Notes under the pieces: generated by a model
What the model was told of the DNA's origin: nothing
Database searches by the model: none
The model's input: only the letters and a program-made list of their open reading frames with translations
Shown: positions 59,741 to 64,000 of the stretch, piece by piece
Layout of the letters: each line of letters opens with the position of its first letter
Position numbering within the stretch: the stretch's first letter is position 1
Program-made: the position numbers and the translations under genes
Assembly (NCBI GenBank): GCA_963920765.1
Contig: OY987245.1
Location: 24,754,727-24,818,726 of the forward strand
Direction: 5' to 3'
DNA: 64,000 nucleotides
From: Ulota crispa
Lineage: Eukaryota > Streptophyta > Bryopsida > Orthotrichales > Orthotrichaceae

Positions 59741-62700
59741 ATGAAGACCTCCGACGTCATGGTCAAGGCGCTCGAGAATGAGAACATCGAGTGGGTCCCT
59801 CCAATCCCCACATTCCCACTCTTCATCATTCCCCCCCGAAACCATGCCACTCGAGATTGCTTAGGAATATACCATCGTAGCTCATTTCTTCGATGATCAA
59901 GATGCCCAAGTTGTGTCTCATGTTAGGCCAATTCTAAAATTTACATTGTCCAAGTTTTTTGACTTTTTGACCACCACGTCATGTGTTTTTTGCTGATATA
60001 AGATTTGGCCAATTGTGAACAATTATAATGTTTTTACGACATGGTCAATTGAATCAATCATTTTAAGACCATGAATCCTTGTATGGTTCTGTTAGTATGG
60101 GTTCATTGAAAAACTTCGGTGTCTCGTGGTATACGCTTGTGAAGCTGACATGTTCAACAGGAGGTGTTGGTCGTATATTTTGAAATCTTACCCTTTTCAT
60201 TTGGTGCACGCAAAGTAATTTACATTCTCCCTGTCGCCCACTGTATAATAATCCGATTCTATTGAGTACGTGGGAGTCGAGTTCTTGGTTCCTTTGGAGG
60301 AGCAAAACCCCGGTTCGCCTCCTTTGAAGTTTACCCTAATTACAGTCCTCAGAATGCCTTACTCATATGTTCTCGAAACTGTATTAGCATCATGAACCAA
60401 AGCCTCAATGTGATGGTAAAAGAACTCGTTGTAATGTGTAGGTATATATTTGGAATACCAGGAGAAGAGAATCTGGATTTTCTGGATTCCTTGCGAAGCT
60501 CCAAAATAAAACTGGTGGTGACACGGCATGAGCAAGCTGCTGGGTTTATGGCCGCCACAGTGGGTCGCCTTACTGGCAAGGCTGGCTGTTGCTTGTCTAC
60601 CTTGGGACCAGGGGCCACGAACTTCGCCACAGCGGCTGCATATGCTCAGCTGGCTGGGTTCCCAATGGTGATTACCACAAAATCTTGTCAGAGAAAGAAC
60701 CCTAAATTTCTGTTGAAAGCTTGTGAGCTAGAACTGAACTGATTTTTGTTGTTTTTTTTTTGTGACTTGGGCTTGGAACAGGTAATGATCACAGGGCAGA
60801 AGCCAATTCGGAAGAGTAAGCAAGGGTCCTTTCAAATCGTGGACATTGTGGAGTACATGCGACCCATGACGAAGGTATGTTCAAAAACCTGTAATACCTT
60901 GAACCTTTCGCTTTAAGGTTTTGATACAGATTCTGTAAAAAGAAGGAGGAATTCTAAAATCTGGTGACCGTGCCGTTTGCTACAGTTCACTAAGCAAATT
61001 GTTGATGGAGATTTGGTGCCGTCGTTAGTGAGAGAGGCAGTCCGTGTTGCCGAAGAAGAGCGACCTGGTGCTGTGCATTTAGAGTTGCCGGAAGACATCG
61101 CCGGAACATCCACGGAATCACATCCCTTCCCAGTCTACCCAGTCAGACGACCCATTGCTGAAGCCAAAGCCATTGACAAAGCCGTGGAGATGATCCACAG
61201 TGCTACCCATCCTCTTCTCTTGATCGGAGCTGGTGCTAACCGCAAACTGACGCAGAAAATGTGAGTAACACCAAAACATACCAGAAATCTAGTCTTACAG
61301 AAGATTTCACAATTTCCAAACCTTGTCAAACCTATGTTTTTGAAATTTTACTTGGCTACTGCAGGCTGAGGGAGTTCGTCGACCAGGTGCATATTCCCTT
61401 TGTAACAACTCAAATGGGCAAAGGAGTCGTGACTGGTAAATCTTCAACCAATCTTGACCTTTTGCTTAGAACTCGAAGCATCAGTTTTCTCCTTTTTATT
61501 GCTTTGCTTTTCAGTTTTCTGCGTTCTCATTGTGGATGGAAGTGGAAGACTACTCATTAACCATTCGACTTGAATTTTGGAGGTGTGTGTATTCTGCAGA
61601 GGAGCACCCCTTGTATTTAGGGTGCTGCGCATTATCAGCCAAGGATTATGTACACGTGTGTATCGAGAAGGCTGACTTGATCATCAATGTTGGGCATGAT
61701 GTGGTGGAGAAGCCTCCATTCATGATGAAGTGAGCACTCTCTCTCCCCCATCTTTTAATTTTATTTGAATTGTTTTTCTGATTCTTAACCAAATGCGTTT
61801 TTCCTGAAAAATTAATGAGTTTTCTTTCAGTCTTCCATTAGTTCCAGATTCTGAAGTATCTGAGAGAAATGCCGGGTGTTTTTGACTTGTAGACATAATG
61901 CGCCTCCTCTTGTTATCCACATCAATTTTTACACTGCGAAGGTGGATGAGGTTTATTTCCCACAGGTTAGAGAACTAGGCTCTCTCTCTTTTTCTCTTCA
62001 GGGGTGCTTGCCTCCTCCCTTCTGTGTGTATGCATATTATTGTGCTTTTTCAATGTGCAGTGTTGTTTGAATGTAACGCCCTTGTGATATTGTGCTTCTG
62101 CAGTTGGAAGTTGTGGGTGACATAGCCAATACGATTTGGCAACTGAAGGAACGTCTGAAAAATCAACCTTCGTGGGACACTTCTTTCGTGATGGCGGTAA
62201 GTAGTTCTTTTCTTAACTCTGTTTTTTTAATTCTCGGACTGCAAAAGTTTTTTCATGGAAATGTTTGTGGAAATTGTTCAACAAGTACAAGCATTCGCCG
62301 TTGTGCCAAAACCAGCTGATGGCTGGAATCGTGGGGAACTGCACAGGTGAAGAAAGATCTGGATGCACACTTACTGAAGGGTTTTGACGATCCTAGCTTC
62401 CCTCTTGTACCACAACGAATAATTGCAGATTTGCGGTAAGCTTTTGCGAGATGTCTGCTCTTGTTACACCTGTTCTTGAGTAACTCATCATGTGTTTATT
62501 TCAGAAGTAAGCATCAGAATGAGTTATTTACAAATCTTTGATTGGCTGAGAATAAGATGAACATCTCATCAGAAATCTGACGGTATCTTCGTTTTGCAGG
62601 AAACAAGTGCCTAATGATGGCATTGTGTGCTTGGACAATGGTAGGTGAAAGGAATCGAGGCTGTCAAAATTTCTAAGTCTTCTAAACAAGGGTTGTTGCC

Positions 62701-64000
62701 ATTGTAACATATTTCAAGCTTGTTGTTTACAATACTTTTAGAGTATTATTAATAATCCCAATTTTTAAACTTTCGACAGGTATGTACAAGATTTGGTTTG
62801 CAAGGTGTTACAAGGTAGTGATTTCACAATTCTTTTTGGTTTTAGTAACTTTTTTGATTTAGGCTGACTATGATGCTTGTTGGTGATTGTTGTGTTCGTT
62901 TTTTTTATGATGATGTCGAAATTGTGTGGCACATTGATGAAGCATATTTTGTTTCATTTGTTTGAAAACAAGGATAGTTAAAGCTTTCTTTTGTATTGAC
63001 GAGCATTGAAGTATATATGAAAGATAGTGATTGAAGTGCATTGTTTAAGTGTAGGCTTATGAGCCAAACACGTTGCTGCTAGACAACGCGCTAGCAACCA
63101 TGGGTGCAGGACTACCATCAGCAATTGCAGTAGCAATTCTTCATCCTGAGAAGAAGGTTGTTGCTGTTTGTGGAGACGGAGGCTTTCTGATGAATTCGCA
63201 AGTAAGTCTATCTCAGCAATTCCTTTTTGTTCTAATAGGCTAACCTGCAGTACGGTACTTGTCCTTTATGCTTTGGATGTTTTGATAGAGTCTTTTCAAG
63301 AATGTTGCTAAATATTTTTTGTTGTTTTTCCTGTACTCGTGCAACTTAATGATTAGTTAAGTTTTCTCTTCTTTTTTCCTCTGTCGATCCCCTGACATTA
63401 GCGTGTGTCTTCTTCAGGAGCTAGAAACGGCTGTACGGTTGAAACTGAATTTGACAATCTTGGTCCTTAATGACAATGCATTTGGCATGATCAAATGGAA
63501 ACAAAGCCTCGGCGGCTTTGAAAAGTAAGCAAAACATTCAATTTCGTTATAAATAAATTATTTATTTTCTTCATCTCCTGGTTTATGTGAAGTTAGTTTT
63601 TATATTTCTTGTGCTCATCACAAATATTGCGGCATTAAAAAGCTACAGTGATTAGAGTTCTGAATTTGCTGGAGGTTGAAAACTCGGTAGTTGTGCTCAC
63701 TCTTAGTATTGTGCAGGTTTGGCTTGAATGTAGGAAATCCAAACTTCGTTGCATATGCATGCAGGTGAGTGTTTCGTTGCTGCGTTTTGATAAATGGAGT
63801 CGAACACCGTCAATCTCATGCTTATTTTTAATAACCTTTCTCAAGCAAAATTCTGTTAAAAAGAAGACAGACTTTTTTATAGAGAATTATTTGTCGCTAT
63901 GGTTTGAGTATTTTGCATTTGAAATAGCCGTTTATGCAGGAGATGAGTAACATTAACCTCTGTTTTGCTGTGGCAGCTACGGAGTCAATGGGTATCAAGT
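59741..64000 (+). CDS. Acetolactate synthase, bacterial type, 3' end beyond the window
   Basis: Thiamine-diphosphate enzyme that joins two pyruvates to acetolactate. Exons: 59741-59790, 60442-60667, 60782-60874, 60986-61260, 61365-61435, 61600-61729, 61893-61965, 62104-62196, 62347-62435, 62600-62640, 62780-62814, 63055-63201, 63418-63524, 63717-63764 and 63977-64000 onwards; all GT-AG and in phase, ~500 codons. Start MKTSDVMVKALENENIE, then YIFGIPGEENLDFLD, catalytic Glu47 in TRHEQ, LGPGATNFATAAAYAQL, MITGQKPIRKSKQG, INVGHDVVEKPP, DNALATMGAGLPSA and the ThDP motif GDGGFLMN at ~432-439 with LNDN ~25 residues later. These phrases match bacterial large-subunit/AlsS-like enzymes, not the plastid AHAS of plants (which has VPGGASMEIHQ at this point). 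No transit peptide precedes the start; a stop lies in frame at 59717. It is probably an old acquisition from bacteria, since introns are numerous and codon use is plant-like. Confidence 0.93.

Noticed and set aside
59134-59845. Several 75-127-codon frames on both strands in the GC-rich block
   Set aside because: They overlap each other and the acetolactate synthase leader. GC-rich DNA has few stops, and none matches a family.
1-64000. tRNA, rRNA, CRISPR array or operon-like arrangement
   Set aside because: By eye I found no tRNA B-box with a matching cloverleaf, no rRNA segment and no regularly spaced repeats. Gene spacing and introns are those of a plant nuclear chromosome. A covariance-model scan would be needed to exclude small RNAs fully.

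Overview
The window is nuclear DNA of a green plant, and a moss- or liverwort-grade streptophyte is my best guess. Genes are intron-rich with GT-AG introns of roughly 80 to 1500 bp. They are plant versions of TRAPPII, plastid arginine synthesis and MIP1-zipper/DUF547 proteins. They sit in AT-rich DNA crowded with small transposons. The species cannot be fixed from the sequence.

Four multi-exon genes, all on the + strand, carry the clear coding content. (1) 288-6065: the C-terminal ~990 residues of the TRAPPII subunit TRS130 (TRAPPC10 homologue); its 5' part lies outside the window. (2) 24400-27804: plastid acetylornithine aminotransferase, from which the segment holding the PLP-binding aspartate appears to be absent. 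(3) about 46220-53251: a protein with an N-terminal leucine zipper and a DUF547 domain, with an uncertain 5' end. (4) 59741 to beyond 64000: a thiamine-diphosphate acetolactate synthase of bacterial rather than plant-plastid type, now split into at least 15 exons.

Two damaged host genes are also present. An intronless RMA-type RING E3 ligase gene on the - strand (10408-9455) is open except for one TAG inside the RING. A single frameshifted exon of a mitochondrial carrier lies at 22596-22859.

The intergenic regions at about 11.9-21.7 kb, 28-44 kb and 53-59 kb hold mobile elements. The commonest are TTAA-bounded elements with CCCCTAAAGGACC-like termini (piggyBac-like, non-coding), including a three-element nest at 40731-43346 and a 363-bp-arm hairpin. 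Others are Tourist-like MITEs with TAA target duplications, a CACTA-like element, a Mutator-like element, several fold-back elements and one old Ty3/gypsy fossil with short LTRs and an intact target duplication. Apart from the arginine and possible acetolactate pathway genes both touching amino-acid metabolism, the genes do not form a functional cluster; this is ordinary eukaryotic gene order.
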